A DNA stretch of 51,894 bases from Clostridiales bacterium (GTDB lineage: Bacteria > Bacillota > Clostridia > Oscillospirales > Oscillospiraceae): contig JAJPWY010000044.1 of the NCBI GenBank assembly GCA_021205725.1, positions 1 to 51,894 of the forward strand, given 5' to 3'. How positions within the stretch are numbered: the stretch's first letter is position 1; each line of letters starts with the position of its first letter. Shown one piece after another: positions 9,022 through 16,302 of this stretch. Position numbers and translations under genes: made by a program. Under the pieces are notes generated by a model, which was given only the letters and a program-made list of their open reading frames with translations, had not been told where the DNA came from and did not search any database.

Positions 9022-9534
9022 ATGGCGAAAACACAGCAGAACGCCCTTTCCCGGGTGCTGCTCATCCTGTTCCGGGTGGTGTTCACCTTCTTTGCCGTCT
9101 ATACCACCTGGTTCATCTTCAGCAACTCTCTGGAGATCGGCTCCGTCTCCTCCGCCCGGAGCGGCGAGGTGACGGCGATGCTCAACCAGTTTCTCTCCGG
9201 CCTTGGCCTGTCTACCCTGACCGAGGCGGCGGTGCGCAAGTGGGCCCATTTTGGGGAGTTCATGGTGCTGGGCTTCTGGTTCATGCTCTGCCTGCGGGTG
9301 TATACCCGGCACTATATCCGCCACATCAGCTGGCCCCTGCTGCTGGGCCTGCTCATCGCCAACACGGACGAGTTTATTCAGCTCTACGTCTCCGGCCGCT
9401 CCTCCAGCGTCACCGACGTGTGGATCGACTTCGGCGGCGTCTGCGCCGGGGTGGGGGTGGCACTGGTCATCCTGGTGATCTGCGGCGGCTTCTGGTATCT
9501 CCTGGGCTTCGGGAGCCACCGACAGATGAAATAG
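9022..9534 (+). CDS. VanZ-like family membrane protein
   Basis: A 170-residue integral membrane protein with about four hydrophobic segments (about 10-33, 70-92, 103-115, 138-160). The VanZ-family signatures are visible: a Lys-Trp-Ala-His-Phe-Gly-Glu-Phe stretch in helix 2, and DEFIQLYVSGRSSSVTDV followed by DFGG. VanZ itself gives low-level teicoplanin resistance, but most chromosomal members have no assigned job and are thought to act at the cell envelope. ATG 9022 has GGAGG with a 5-base gap. It stands alone with its own promoter and faces a hairpin shared with tRNA-Gly. Confidence 0.9.
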   Translation: MAKTQQNALSRVLLILFRVVFTFFAVYTTWFIFSNSLEIGSVSSARSGEVTAMLNQFLSGLGLSTLTEAAVRKWAHFGEFMVLGFWFMLCLRVYTRHYIRHISWPLLLGLLIANTDEFIQLYVSGRSSSVTDVWIDFGGVCAGVGVALVILVICGGFWYLLGFGSHRQMK

Positions 9535-9541
9535 CAAGGAG

Positions 9542-9584
9542 AATAAAAACACCAGCCCGGATGCGTATTGCATCGGGGCTGGTG
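9542..9584 (-). terminator. Terminator of tRNA-Gly, probably bidirectional
   Basis: Minus strand CACCAGCCCCGATGC, AATA, GCATCCGGGCTGGTG followed by TTTTTATT. It lies directly between the convergent VanZ-like gene and the tRNA. Confidence 0.85.
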
Positions 9585-9592
9585 CTCTGTTA

Positions 9593-9666
9593 TGGAGCAG
9601 GTGAAGGGAATCGAACCCTCGTAGCCAGCTTGGGAAGCTGGAGCTCTGCCATTGAGCTACACCTGC
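9593..9666 (-). tRNA. tRNA-Gly (anticodon CCC)
   Basis: A complete cloverleaf: acceptor GCAGGTG/CACCTGC, D-stem GCTC/GAGC, anticodon arm CCAGC-TTCCCAA-GCTGG with anticodon CCC, T-arm GAGGG-TTCGATT-CCCTT, discriminator T and an encoded CCA (9593-9595). It has its own promoter (9687-9715) and terminator. Confidence 0.96.
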
Positions 9667-9686
9667 ATCTCCGGGTGAACGAGGGT

Positions 9687-9715
9687 ATTATACCACCCCC
9701 GGAGTTGAGTTGCAA
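9687..9715 (-). promoter_or_regulatory. Promoter of tRNA-Gly
   Basis: Minus strand TTGCAA (9710-9715), 17 bp, TATAAT (9687-9692), about 20 bases before the tRNA 5' end and just after the coaX stop. Confidence 0.8.
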
Positions 9716-9734
9716 GGGAAAATTGCGCCGGGCG

Positions 9735-10514
9735 TCATTTTTTTCGCCGGGGCAGGTTCTTCTGATAGAGGAGATACAGCCCGTCCAGGAGCAGATCCGG
9801 CTCGATGTGGAGCGTCCGCTTGCAGCAGGGGCCCACCAGACTGCTCAGCCCGCCGGTGAGCACCACGGAGACCGGCTCCCCCAGCTCCTCCGTCACCCGG
9901 TCGATGAGCCCGTCCATCATGGCGGCGCAGCCGTAGATGGCGCCGGACTGCATACAGTCCACCGTGTTGGTGCCGATGAGGGCCTTGGGGGTGGTGAAGT
10001 TGATATAGGGCAGCTGGGCGGCCCGGGCGGACAGGGAGTCCACCGACACCCGGAGGCCGGGGATAATCATGCCGCCGATATAGTCCCCGTTTTTGGCGAT
10101 GACGGAGAGGGTGGTGGCGGTGCCCATGTCAAAGACGGCGATGGGGGTGGGGTATTTGGCCAGGGCAGCCACCGCATCCACCACCAGATCGCTGCCCAGG
10201 AGGGCGGGGTTGTCCATGCGAATGTTCAGCCCGGTTTTCAGGCCGTTGCCCACCACCATGATCTGTTTGCCGGTGAGCAGGTAGATGGCCCGGGGGACGA
10301 CGGTGCGGAGCACAGGCACCACCGAGGAGAGAATACCTCCCTCGATCTGGTAGGGGGAGACGCCGTGCATGGCGAGGACGCCCTGGAAGATCAGGGCGTA
10401 TTCATCCTCCGTCTTGTTCCGGTCGCTGGCGCACCGGGCGGAAAACACCCGTCGGCCCTGCTCCAGGCCGCCCAGGACGATGTTGGTATTGCCGATATCA
10501 ATGGCTAAAATCAC
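9735..10514 (-). CDS. coaX: Type III pantothenate kinase
   Basis: A 259-residue CoaX, which phosphorylates pantothenate in the first step of coenzyme A synthesis. As an ASKHA-fold enzyme it shows the phosphate 1 motif DIGNTN (6-11), an SSVVP segment, DMGTATT (phosphate 2) and GGMIIPG, in the usual order. The type III enzyme is not inhibited by CoA. ATG 10514 follows a promoter at 10567-10594 on the minus strand. Downstream transcription may read into tRNA-Gly, since no terminator separates them. In many Firmicutes coaX sits beside birA or ftsH, which is not the case here. Confidence 0.96.
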   Translation of the reverse strand: MILAIDIGNTNIVLGGLEQGRRVFSARCASDRNKTEDEYALIFQGVLAMHGVSPYQIEGGILSSVVPVLRTVVPRAIYLLTGKQIMVVGNGLKTGLNIRMDNPALLGSDLVVDAVAALAKYPTPIAVFDMGTATTLSVIAKNGDYIGGMIIPGLRVSVDSLSARAAQLPYINFTTPKALIGTNTVDCMQSGAIYGCAAMMDGLIDRVTEELGEPVSVVLTGGLSSLVGPCCKRTLHIEPDLLLDGLYLLYQKNLPRRKK

Positions 10515-10566
10515 AGCAGACGCCGCCGTTTCTGTCAGATTTGGGGACGAACCGTCCCGCAGCTCT

Positions 10567-10594
10567 ATTTTACACGCCGGAGCGGGGATGTCAA
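10567..10594 (-). promoter_or_regulatory. Promoter of coaX
   Basis: Minus strand TTGACA (10589-10594), 16 bp, TAAAAT (10567-10572). Confidence 0.7.
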
Positions 10595-10659
10595 CCGTTT
10601 TCCGCCCGGCGGGGTGGAAAATGAGACGGTCTTTTCAGCCTGAATTAAGGGTGAGGGTT

Positions 10660-10665
10660 TACAAT
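10660..10665 (+). promoter_or_regulatory. -10 box of the two-component operon
   Basis: TACAAT with no recognisable -35 at the proper distance (AGCCTG). This is the layout of an activator-dependent promoter, so autoregulation by the response regulator is plausible. TTTTCAG lies 19 bases upstream of the box. Confidence 0.4.
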
Positions 10666-10698
10666 AGGGGAAACAGTTCCGGAGGAGGCAGGAAAAAT

Positions 10699-11373
10699 AT
10701 GAAGATTCTGGTCATAGAGGACGAGCGCCTGCTGGCGGATTCCATCAAAACGCTGCTGGAGGCCCAGGGCTTTCAGGTGGATACTGCCTACGACGGGGAG
10801 ATGGGGGCGGAATACGCCGAGCTGGGGGTGTACGATCTGCTGATTTTGGATGTGATGCTGCCCCGGATGGACGGGTTCCAGCTGGCCCGGCAGATCCGTC
10901 GACAGCACAACAGCGTCCCCATCCTCATGCTCACCGCCAAGTCCGACATCGCAGACCGGGTGGAGGGACTCAACGCCGGGGCGGACTACTACCTGACCAA
11001 GCCCTTTGACGCCCGGGAGCTGACCGCCTGCGTCAACGCCCTCCTCCGCCGCCAGGGGGAGCAGGTGGACGTGCTCACCTTTGGCAATACCAGCCTTGAC
11101 CTGGCCAGCGGCTCCCTCTCCTGCGGGGAGAACCGGATCCGTCTCTCCGCCAAGGAATTTGAGGTCATGCGCCTGCTGATGCAGCGGAGGGACAGAAACC
11201 TGCCCAAGGAGCAGATTCTGGCCAAGGTCTGGGGCTACGACTCCAACGCCGTGGAGAACCATGTGGAGGTCTATGTGGGCTTCCTGCGGAAAAAGCTGCG
11301 GAGCATCGGCTCTGACGTCCGTATCGAGGCGGTGCGGCGGATGGGCTATCATCTGGAGGCGGGCGAGGCATGA
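10699..11373 (+). CDS. OmpR/PhoB-family response regulator
   Basis: A 224-residue DNA-binding response regulator. The receiver domain (1-115) has the acidic pair E7/D8, phospho-acceptor Asp51 in LILDVMLPRMDG, Thr79 and Lys101 (YLTKPF). The C-terminal winged helix (about 130-222) ends with the recognition-wing text VRRMGYHLEAGEA. ATG 10699 has GGAGG upstream (10681-10688). A longer in-frame extension upstream has no ribosome site. The stop overlaps the start of the kinase gene by 4 bases (ATGA). The regulated genes are unknown. No transporter or resistance genes follow directly. Confidence 0.95.
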   Translation: MKILVIEDERLLADSIKTLLEAQGFQVDTAYDGEMGAEYAELGVYDLLILDVMLPRMDGFQLARQIRRQHNSVPILMLTAKSDIADRVEGLNAGADYYLTKPFDARELTACVNALLRRQGEQVDVLTFGNTSLDLASGSLSCGENRIRLSAKEFEVMRLLMQRRDRNLPKEQILAKVWGYDSNAVENHVEVYVGFLRKKLRSIGSDVRIEAVRRMGYHLEAGEA

Positions 11374-12626
11374 TACGCCGTCTGCGGTTCAAATTTGTCT
11401 GTGCGAATATGGCCATCGTCACCGTCATGCTGGCGGTGATCTTCGGGGCCATGTACCAGGTCAACCGGACGACGTTGGAGCAGGAGATCGTGGATCAGAT
11501 GCGGATGATGGTGGCGGTGGACACGGTGATGAGCCAGGATGGACGAGAGGCTGCGCCGCCCTCCTGGGTGTGGGACAACTGCTTTATCCTGCAATTGAAC
11601 CAAAACGGCTCGGTGATTGGCGTGACCCAGCAGGGCGTCGATACGCCGCCGGACTGGTCGGTGCTGGAGGATCTGGCGGAGATCGCCCTGTCCGACGGCC
11701 GGGAGAGCGCCATTTTGGAGAGGTACAGCCTCCGCTATTGCCGGGTCAGCGCACCCATGGGGGATTACCTGGTCTTTGTGGACTCCAGCTATGAGCAGAG
11801 CCGTCTCCAGGACGCCCTGTGGGACAGCGTGCGCATGGGGATAGCCAGCTTTGCCGCCTTTCTCGTCATCAGCATCCTGCTGGCTCGGTGGGCGGTCAAG
11901 CCGGTGGAGCGGGCCTGGAAGGAGCAGCGGCAGTTCGTGGCCGACGCCTCCCACGAGCTGAAAACGCCGCTGACGGTCATCCTCACCAACGCCGAGTTGC
12001 TCCAGGAGCCGGGGTACGACCCGGCGGCGAAGCAGACCTTTTCCCGGAATATCCTGGCCATGTCCCGGCAGATGCGGGAGCTGATCGAGCAGCTGCTGGA
12101 GCTGGCCCGGGTGGACAACGGCCTGCCCAACGCCGCCCGAAAGCGGGTGGACTGGAGCAAGACGGTGGCGGATGCGGTGATGATCTTCGAGCCGGTGTGC
12201 TTCGAGCGGGGACACAGCGTCACCAGCTGGATAGAGCCGGGGCTGGAGGTGCGGGGAGACCCCACACGGCTCCAGCAGGTGGCGGAGATTCTGCTGGACA
12301 ATGCGGGCAAGTACGCCAATCCCCATTCCGTGATCGAGGTGGATCTGCGGCGCATCTCCCCCAAGCATTGCCTCCTGTCGGTCAGCGACCCGGGCGCACC
12401 CATCTCCCGGGACGACCTGGACAACATCTTTAAGCGGTTCTACCGCACCGACCCCGCCCGGGAGCGCAACGGCAGCTACGGCCTGGGCCTGGCCATCGCC
12501 GAGGGCATCGTCACCGGCTGCCGGGGCAAGATCTGGGCGGAGAGCGAAAACGGCATCAACACCTTCTATGTGCGCCTCCCTCTGCTCCGGCAGGAGAGAA
12601 CAGCCCTCCCGGAGGGGAGACAATAG
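11370..12626 (+). CDS. Sensor histidine kinase
   Basis: A 418-residue membrane HisKA/HATPase kinase, partner of the preceding regulator. TM1 is at about 10-28, a roughly 125-residue extracellular sensor follows, and TM2 is at about 156-173. The dimerisation domain has FVADASHELKTPLT with His195, then the N-box around Asn311 (LLDNAGKYA), the G1 box SDPGAP (339-344), and GLGLAIAEGI as the G2 box (371-380). No recognisable PAS or HAMP domain sits between TM2 and the H-box, which follow each other almost directly. The signal cannot be read from the sequence. Confidence 0.95.
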   Translation: MIRRLRFKFVCANMAIVTVMLAVIFGAMYQVNRTTLEQEIVDQMRMMVAVDTVMSQDGREAAPPSWVWDNCFILQLNQNGSVIGVTQQGVDTPPDWSVLEDLAEIALSDGRESAILERYSLRYCRVSAPMGDYLVFVDSSYEQSRLQDALWDSVRMGIASFAAFLVISILLARWAVKPVERAWKEQRQFVADASHELKTPLTVILTNAELLQEPGYDPAAKQTFSRNILAMSRQMRELIEQLLELARVDNGLPNAARKRVDWSKTVADAVMIFEPVCFERGHSVTSWIEPGLEVRGDPTRLQQVAEILLDNAGKYANPHSVIEVDLRRISPKHCLLSVSDPGAPISRDDLDNIFKRFYRTDPARERNGSYGLGLAIAEGIVTGCRGKIWAESENGINTFYVRLPLLRQERTALPEGRQ

Positions 12627-12638
12627 ACAAGAGCAAAG

Positions 12639-12668
12639 GGGCGCAGGCCGGAAAACCGGTCTGCGCCC
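12639..12668 (+). terminator. GC hairpin after the histidine kinase gene
   Basis: GGGCGCAGGCCGG, AAAA, CCGGTCTGCGCCC (one G-T pair), 12 bases after the stop. No T-run follows, so intrinsic termination is uncertain. Confidence 0.4.
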
Positions 12669-12751
12669 GTTGCCGTCACGGTGCGCCCCGGCAGACGGCC
12701 AAAGCCGCCGCCGGACGTCTGTAAAGTTTACAGGATATGGAGAAGAAGAAA

Positions 12752-12799
12752 CCCTCTGATGCAGACCGCTGGTGCGGGCCCGTCAGAGGGAGATTTTTT
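12752..12799 (+). terminator. Terminator-like hairpin
   Basis: CCCTCTGATG paired with CGTCAGAGGG over a 19-base loop, then AGATTTTTTG. It would insulate the AT-rich lipoprotein region from the two-component operon. Confidence 0.6.
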
Positions 12800-12825
12800 G
12801 TTCCGGGGATTGGGAATTTGGAAAG

Positions 12826-12969
12826 GTGTACCTTTGCAAACTTCCCCACCGCTCACAGGTTCTTATCGCTTTTGCCCAATTTTTGCTGAAAAGTGGGTTG
12901 CATTTTTCACCATTTCATGATAAGCTTAGTTCGTGTTCGAGAGAATATCAAAAATTTGCAAAGGTACAC
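12826..12969. repeat. 15-bp perfect inverted repeat bracketing 114 bp
   Basis: GTGTACCTTTGCAAA at 12826-12840 and its exact complement TTTGCAAAGGTACAC at 12955-12969. Each arm contains the palindrome TTTGCAAA, and the left arm overlaps AAAGGTGTACCTTT. There is no open frame of note between them and no flanking transposase. Confidence 0.7.
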
Positions 12970-13130
12970 GATTATAAAGCGAGTGACGCTGGGCGCCACG
13001 GCACAAAACTGTAGAAAGGCAGATGAAAAAGGTTCTTCTGTATAACAGTGGCTTGATACAGCACGGGGTAGAGGATAAATAAGTTCCCGTAAAGACATGG
13101 GAAAATAAAAACCGGAGGATATTTATAACT

Positions 13131-14294
13131 ATGAAAAAAGTTTTGAGTGTCGCTATTGCAATTTTATTATGTATTTTGTTTGCTGGTTGTGGAACGGCGC
13201 AATCAGAAAACGGTGATGTAGAGGAAAATACAACCGTAGAGGAAAATACAACCGTAGAGGAAAATACAACCGTAGAGGAAAATGTAACCGCAGAAGAAAA
13301 TACAAGCGAGGAAGATAGCACGGATGAGACTGGCGATAGTAAGGAAATAGAGATTTTGTCGATTGGAGATACTGCATCAACGGACGAATGGGAATTTAAA
13401 TTAATTAGCGTTCAATTTGCTGATGCCATTACAGCTGTTTCGGAACAGGGTAGTGCAGTGTCGGACGATTATTATTTGCCAGCTGATGCAGAATATAAAC
13501 GGTCATCTGACAATGCGAGATGGATCAATGCTGACTCAGGAACCGTGTATTTTACATTTATATTTTCTTTGAATTACACAGGAACAGAGTCTCAGTCAGC
13601 AATGCCGCCTTCTTATATTTCGTTGATATATGAAGACACATACACATATTCAAAAAGCAGTGTAGCATTGCTGGGTACTGATGATTGCTGGCGTTCAACG
13701 TCATTCTATGATTTTGAACCATTAAGCAGTTCTGTGCAGGGCAGAGGCTATATAGAAGGTATATCAAGCCAGGTTGCAGAAGATGAAGAATCTGCTTTGC
13801 AATTATCCGTGAATCTCTACGGAACCGAATTCATATATGGATTTTCAGTTGGTGATGCCACTGTGGATGAAACCGCAATTTATACGGATACAGACTTATT
13901 GGAGATGGCGGAAAATTTTGGAGATGAAGATGGTCATATTTCGTGGTCAGAAGGGTCTTTCCCTTATTTTATAGATATGAGGGAGTCTTGGGAAGAACTT
14001 ACTACAGAAGAAATTCAAAAAGGTATTGTTGGGACATGGAATGTACGTGAATACACAGATAAGCCGGGCACAGAAGATCTCTATACGTTTAATTCCGGCG
14101 GAACAGGCACATACAATTCTGCATTTGGAGATGAAAGAACATTGTATTGGGATGCAAAAAATGATAAATTCGTATATTCACTGAGTAAAATTAAAGATAC
14201 AATGACATATTCAGAAGTTAGGATGGCCTCAGATGATATATGGGTAATGTACAATACAAACGGCATGCCAATTTGTGTTTTGACAAGGCAATAA
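13131..14294 (+). CDS. Secreted lipoprotein with VEENTT repeats
   Basis: A 387-residue predicted lipoprotein. The signal peptide ends in the lipobox LFAGC, with Cys20 as the lipidation site. A low-complexity acidic linker (about 25-65) contains repeated VEENTT. A globular region rich in Tyr, Ser and Thr follows. The last 95 residues (IVGTWNVREYTDKPGT...) resemble the lipocalin-like C-terminal domains found in many clostridial lipoproteins, a weak assignment. ATG 13131 has GGAGG 12 bases upstream. Codon use is A/T-rich, near 40% GC, against 60-65% in all neighbours, so recent acquisition is likely. Function unknown. Confidence 0.85.
   Translation: MKKVLSVAIAILLCILFAGCGTAQSENGDVEENTTVEENTTVEENTTVEENVTAEENTSEEDSTDETGDSKEIEILSIGDTASTDEWEFKLISVQFADAITAVSEQGSAVSDDYYLPADAEYKRSSDNARWINADSGTVYFTFIFSLNYTGTESQSAMPPSYISLIYEDTYTYSKSSVALLGTDDCWRSTSFYDFEPLSSSVQGRGYIEGISSQVAEDEESALQLSVNLYGTEFIYGFSVGDATVDETAIYTDTDLLEMAENFGDEDGHISWSEGSFPYFIDMRESWEELTTEEIQKGIVGTWNVREYTDKPGTEDLYTFNSGGTGTYNSAFGDERTLYWDAKNDKFVYSLSKIKDTMTYSEVRMASDDIWVMYNTNGMPICVLTRQ
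13218..13307 (+). repeat. Five tandem 18-bp units inside the lipoprotein gene
   Basis: Units start at 13218, 13236, 13254, 13272 and 13290. The first three are identical (GTAGAGGAAAATACAACC) and the last two are diverged. They are in frame and encode VEENTT-like repeats, so copy-number change alters only linker length. Confidence 0.9.
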
Positions 14295-14414
14295 CTTGTA
14301 AATGCTATATGATTAAATTATAAGTAGGGTCTGTCCCGGATTCTGCATGAACATATCGATGACAAGGGCCTGCTCCCACACAGGACAAGCCCGTATCGTG
14401 CCCACACAATCCCA

Positions 14415-14452
14415 AACAGCCCGGACAGTCAAAACCGTCCGGGCTGTTTTTT
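14415..14452 (+). terminator. Terminator between convergent genes
   Basis: AACAGCCCGGAC, 10-base loop, GTCCGGGCTGTTTTTT. It is about 120 bases after the lipoprotein stop and also lies downstream of the PFL gene on the other strand, where TTT follows the stem. Confidence 0.9.
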
Positions 14453-14499
14453 GCTGTGTATCTCATTCCAAGGCCGACGCCCTGTACTCCATGCTCTTC

Positions 14500-15858
14500 T
14501 CAGTTCTTCAAGCTGTGTAGCGGTGCGGGGATACGCCCGCCCCGGGCGATGAAGTCCTCCGCCGAGCCGGTGTGTACCGGCATGACGGGGGCGGAGCCGA
14601 GAAGTCCGCCCATCTCTACCGTGTCCCCCACGCCCTTGCCGGGGGCAGGGATAATGCGGACGGCGGTGGTCTTGTTGTTCACCATGCCGATGGCCGCCTC
14701 GTCGGCGATGATGGCGGAGATGGTGGCGGCGGAGGTGTCGCCGGGGACGGCGATCATGTCCAGGCCCACGGAGCAGACGCAGGTCATCGCCTCCAGCTTG
14801 TCCAGGGTCAGCGCCCCGGAGCGGGCGGCGGCGATCATGCCCTCATCCTCAGACACCGGGATAAACGCTCCGGAGAGGCCGCCCACGCTACTGGAGGCCA
14901 TGACGCCGCCCTTTTTCACGGCGTCGTTGAGCAGGGCCAGGGCCGCCGTGGTGCCGTGGGTGCCGCAGACCTCCAGGCCCATCTCCTCCAGGATGCGGGC
15001 CACCGAGTCGCCCACCGCCGGGGTGGGGGCCAGGGACAGGTCCACGATGCCAAACTGGGTGTCCAGCCGCTGGCTGGCCTCCTTGGCCACCAGCTGGCCC
15101 ATCCGGGTGACACGGAAGGCGGTCTTTTTCACCGTCTCCGCCACCACGTCAAAGGGCTGGCCCTTGACGGACTGGAGGGCGTGATACACCACGCCGGGGC
15201 CGGAGACCCCCACGTTGATGACCGTCTCCGCCTCGCCCACTCCGTGGAACGCCCCGGCCATAAAGGGGTTGTCCTCCACGGCGTTGCAGAACACCACCAG
15301 CTTGGCGCAGCCGAAGCCGTCCCGGTCGGCGGTGCGCTGGGCGGTCTTTTTCACCACCTGGCCCATCTGCCGGACGGCGTCCATGTTGATGCCCGCCCGG
15401 GTGGAGCCCACGTTCACCGAGGAGCAGACGAACTCCGTCTCCGCCAGGGCCTCCGGGATGGCGTCCATCAGCTTCCGGTCCGCCTCGGTCATCCCCTTCT
15501 GCACCAGGGCGGAGTAGCCGCCGATGAAGTTGACCCCACAGGTTTTCGCCGCCCGATCCAGGGCTTTGGCGAAGGGGACGTAGTCCGCCGTCTCACAGGC
15601 TGCGGCCACCAGAGCGATGGGGGTGACGGAGATGCGCTTGTTCACAATGGGGATGCCGAACTCCGCCTCGATGGTCTCGCCCACCGGCACCAGCCGCTCC
15701 GCCTTGCGACAGATCTTGTCGTAGATCTTCCGGCAGCAGGCCTCCGGGTCGGGGTCGGCGCAGGAGAGCAGGGAGATGCCCATGGTGATGGTACGGATGT
15801 CCAGATGCTGTTGGTCGATCATCTGGATGGTCTGCATGATCTCATTTCTACTCAGCAT
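14500..15858 (-). CDS. PFL family protein (UPF0210)
   Basis: A 452-residue member of the UPF0210/PFL family, full length. The recognisable conserved text includes [11 protein letters not shown] near residue 24-34, [17 protein letters not shown] at about 145-161, [43 protein letters not shown] and a C-terminal GRIPAPL. The fold is related to pyruvate formate-lyase but no catalytic role is established, and the glycyl-radical loop is not evident. It lies 9 bases downstream of an ACT-domain gene. This pairing is conserved in Gram-positive bacteria (for example SP_0239/SP_0238 of pneumococcus), which suggests regulation by a small ligand, possibly an amino acid. Confidence 0.93.
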   Translation of the reverse strand: MLSRNEIMQTIQMIDQQHLDIRTITMGISLLSCADPDPEACCRKIYDKICRKAERLVPVGETIEAEFGIPIVNKRISVTPIALVAAACETADYVPFAKALDRAAKTCGVNFIGGYSALVQKGMTEADRKLMDAIPEALAETEFVCSSVNVGSTRAGINMDAVRQMGQVVKKTAQRTADRDGFGCAKLVVFCNAVEDNPFMAGAFHGVGEAETVINVGVSGPGVVYHALQSVKGQPFDVVAETVKKTAFRVTRMGQLVAKEASQRLDTQFGIVDLSLAPTPAVGDSVARILEEMGLEVCGTHGTTAALALLNDAVKKGGVMASSSVGGLSGAFIPVSEDEGMIAAARSGALTLDKLEAMTCVCSVGLDMIAVPGDTSAATISAIIADEAAIGMVNNKTTAVRIIPAPGKGVGDTVEMGGLLGSAPVMPVHTGSAEDFIARGGRIPAPLHSLKN

Positions 15859-15867
15859 GGCAGTCCC

Positions 15868-16137
15868 TCAGATCCGGTGCATGGCGTTGAAGATGTCTTC
15901 CCGCTGGACGTGGATGGTGAGGCCCAGCCCCTTGCCCTCCTCCTGGAGGTACTGGACCAGCTGGGCAAAGGGCAGCTCTGTCTGCTCTGTGTCCACCATC
16001 ATGATCATGGTGAAATAGTTCTGCATGACGGTCTGGCTGATGTCCAGCACGTTGACCTGGTTCTTGGCCAGCAGGGAGCAGACGTCGGCGATGATGCCCA
16101 CTCTGTCCTGACCTACTACGGTTACGATTGCACGCAT
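15868..16137 (-). CDS. ACT domain-containing protein (UPF0237)
   Basis: An 89-residue stand-alone ACT domain starting with the typical VTVVGQDRVGIIADVCSLLA (5-24), where the DRVGI turn forms the ligand site at the dimer interface in related proteins. Members are thought to sense small ligands, but none is proven. ATG 16137 is followed 9 bases after its stop by the UPF0210 gene, so the two form an operon from the promoter at 16192-16220. Confidence 0.93.
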   Translation of the reverse strand: MRAIVTVVGQDRVGIIADVCSLLAKNQVNVLDISQTVMQNYFTMIMMVDTEQTELPFAQLVQYLQEEGKGLGLTIHVQREDIFNAMHRI

Positions 16138-16191
16138 CGTATCCCTCTCCTTTTCAGGTATATTTTTATGCACAGGGATGTTTGCGTCCCC

Positions 16192-16220
16192 ATTATACTG
16201 ACATTTGACAGGAATTGCAA
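16192..16220 (-). promoter_or_regulatory. Promoter of the ACT-PFL operon
   Basis: Minus strand TTGCAA (16215-16220), 17 bp, TATAAT (16192-16197). Confidence 0.8.
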
Positions 16221-16258
16221 CAGGGGGAATGGTGCCCTGACCGTTGCCGGAGCATCGT

Positions 16259-16292
16259 CGGACGCCGCCCCGCTTCCACAAAAGCGAGGCGG
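16259..16292 (-). terminator. GC hairpin after the DUF2812 gene
   Basis: Minus strand ACGCCGCCTCGCTT, short loop, AAGCGGGGCGGCGT, 10 bases after the stop. No T-run follows. Confidence 0.4.
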
Positions 16293-16302
16293 CGTGTTCC
16301 GC

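Larger units (their letters stand above)
12627..13130. other. Intergenic region, composition shift
   Basis: About 500 bases without a convincing gene. It holds the hairpin at 12639-12668, a palindrome CTGTAAA-G-TTTACAG (12719-12733), a terminator-like hairpin (12752-12799) and a 15-bp inverted repeat pair (12826-12840 and 12955-12969). GC content falls sharply after about 12800. Short frames lack ribosome sites. Confidence 0.6.

Noticed and set aside
12826-12969. Insertion sequence ends
   Set aside because: The arms are perfect but enclose only 114 bp with no transposase, and no target-site duplication is seen, so it is listed only as an inverted repeat.
12907-13098. Short minus-strand gene in the AT-rich pocket
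   Set aside because: No ribosome site or family resemblance, and it overlaps the inverted repeat and the upstream region of the lipoprotein gene.
13218-13307. Possible CRISPR array
   Set aside because: The repeats are directly adjacent 18-mers without spacers, in frame inside a lipoprotein gene, and no cas gene is present.
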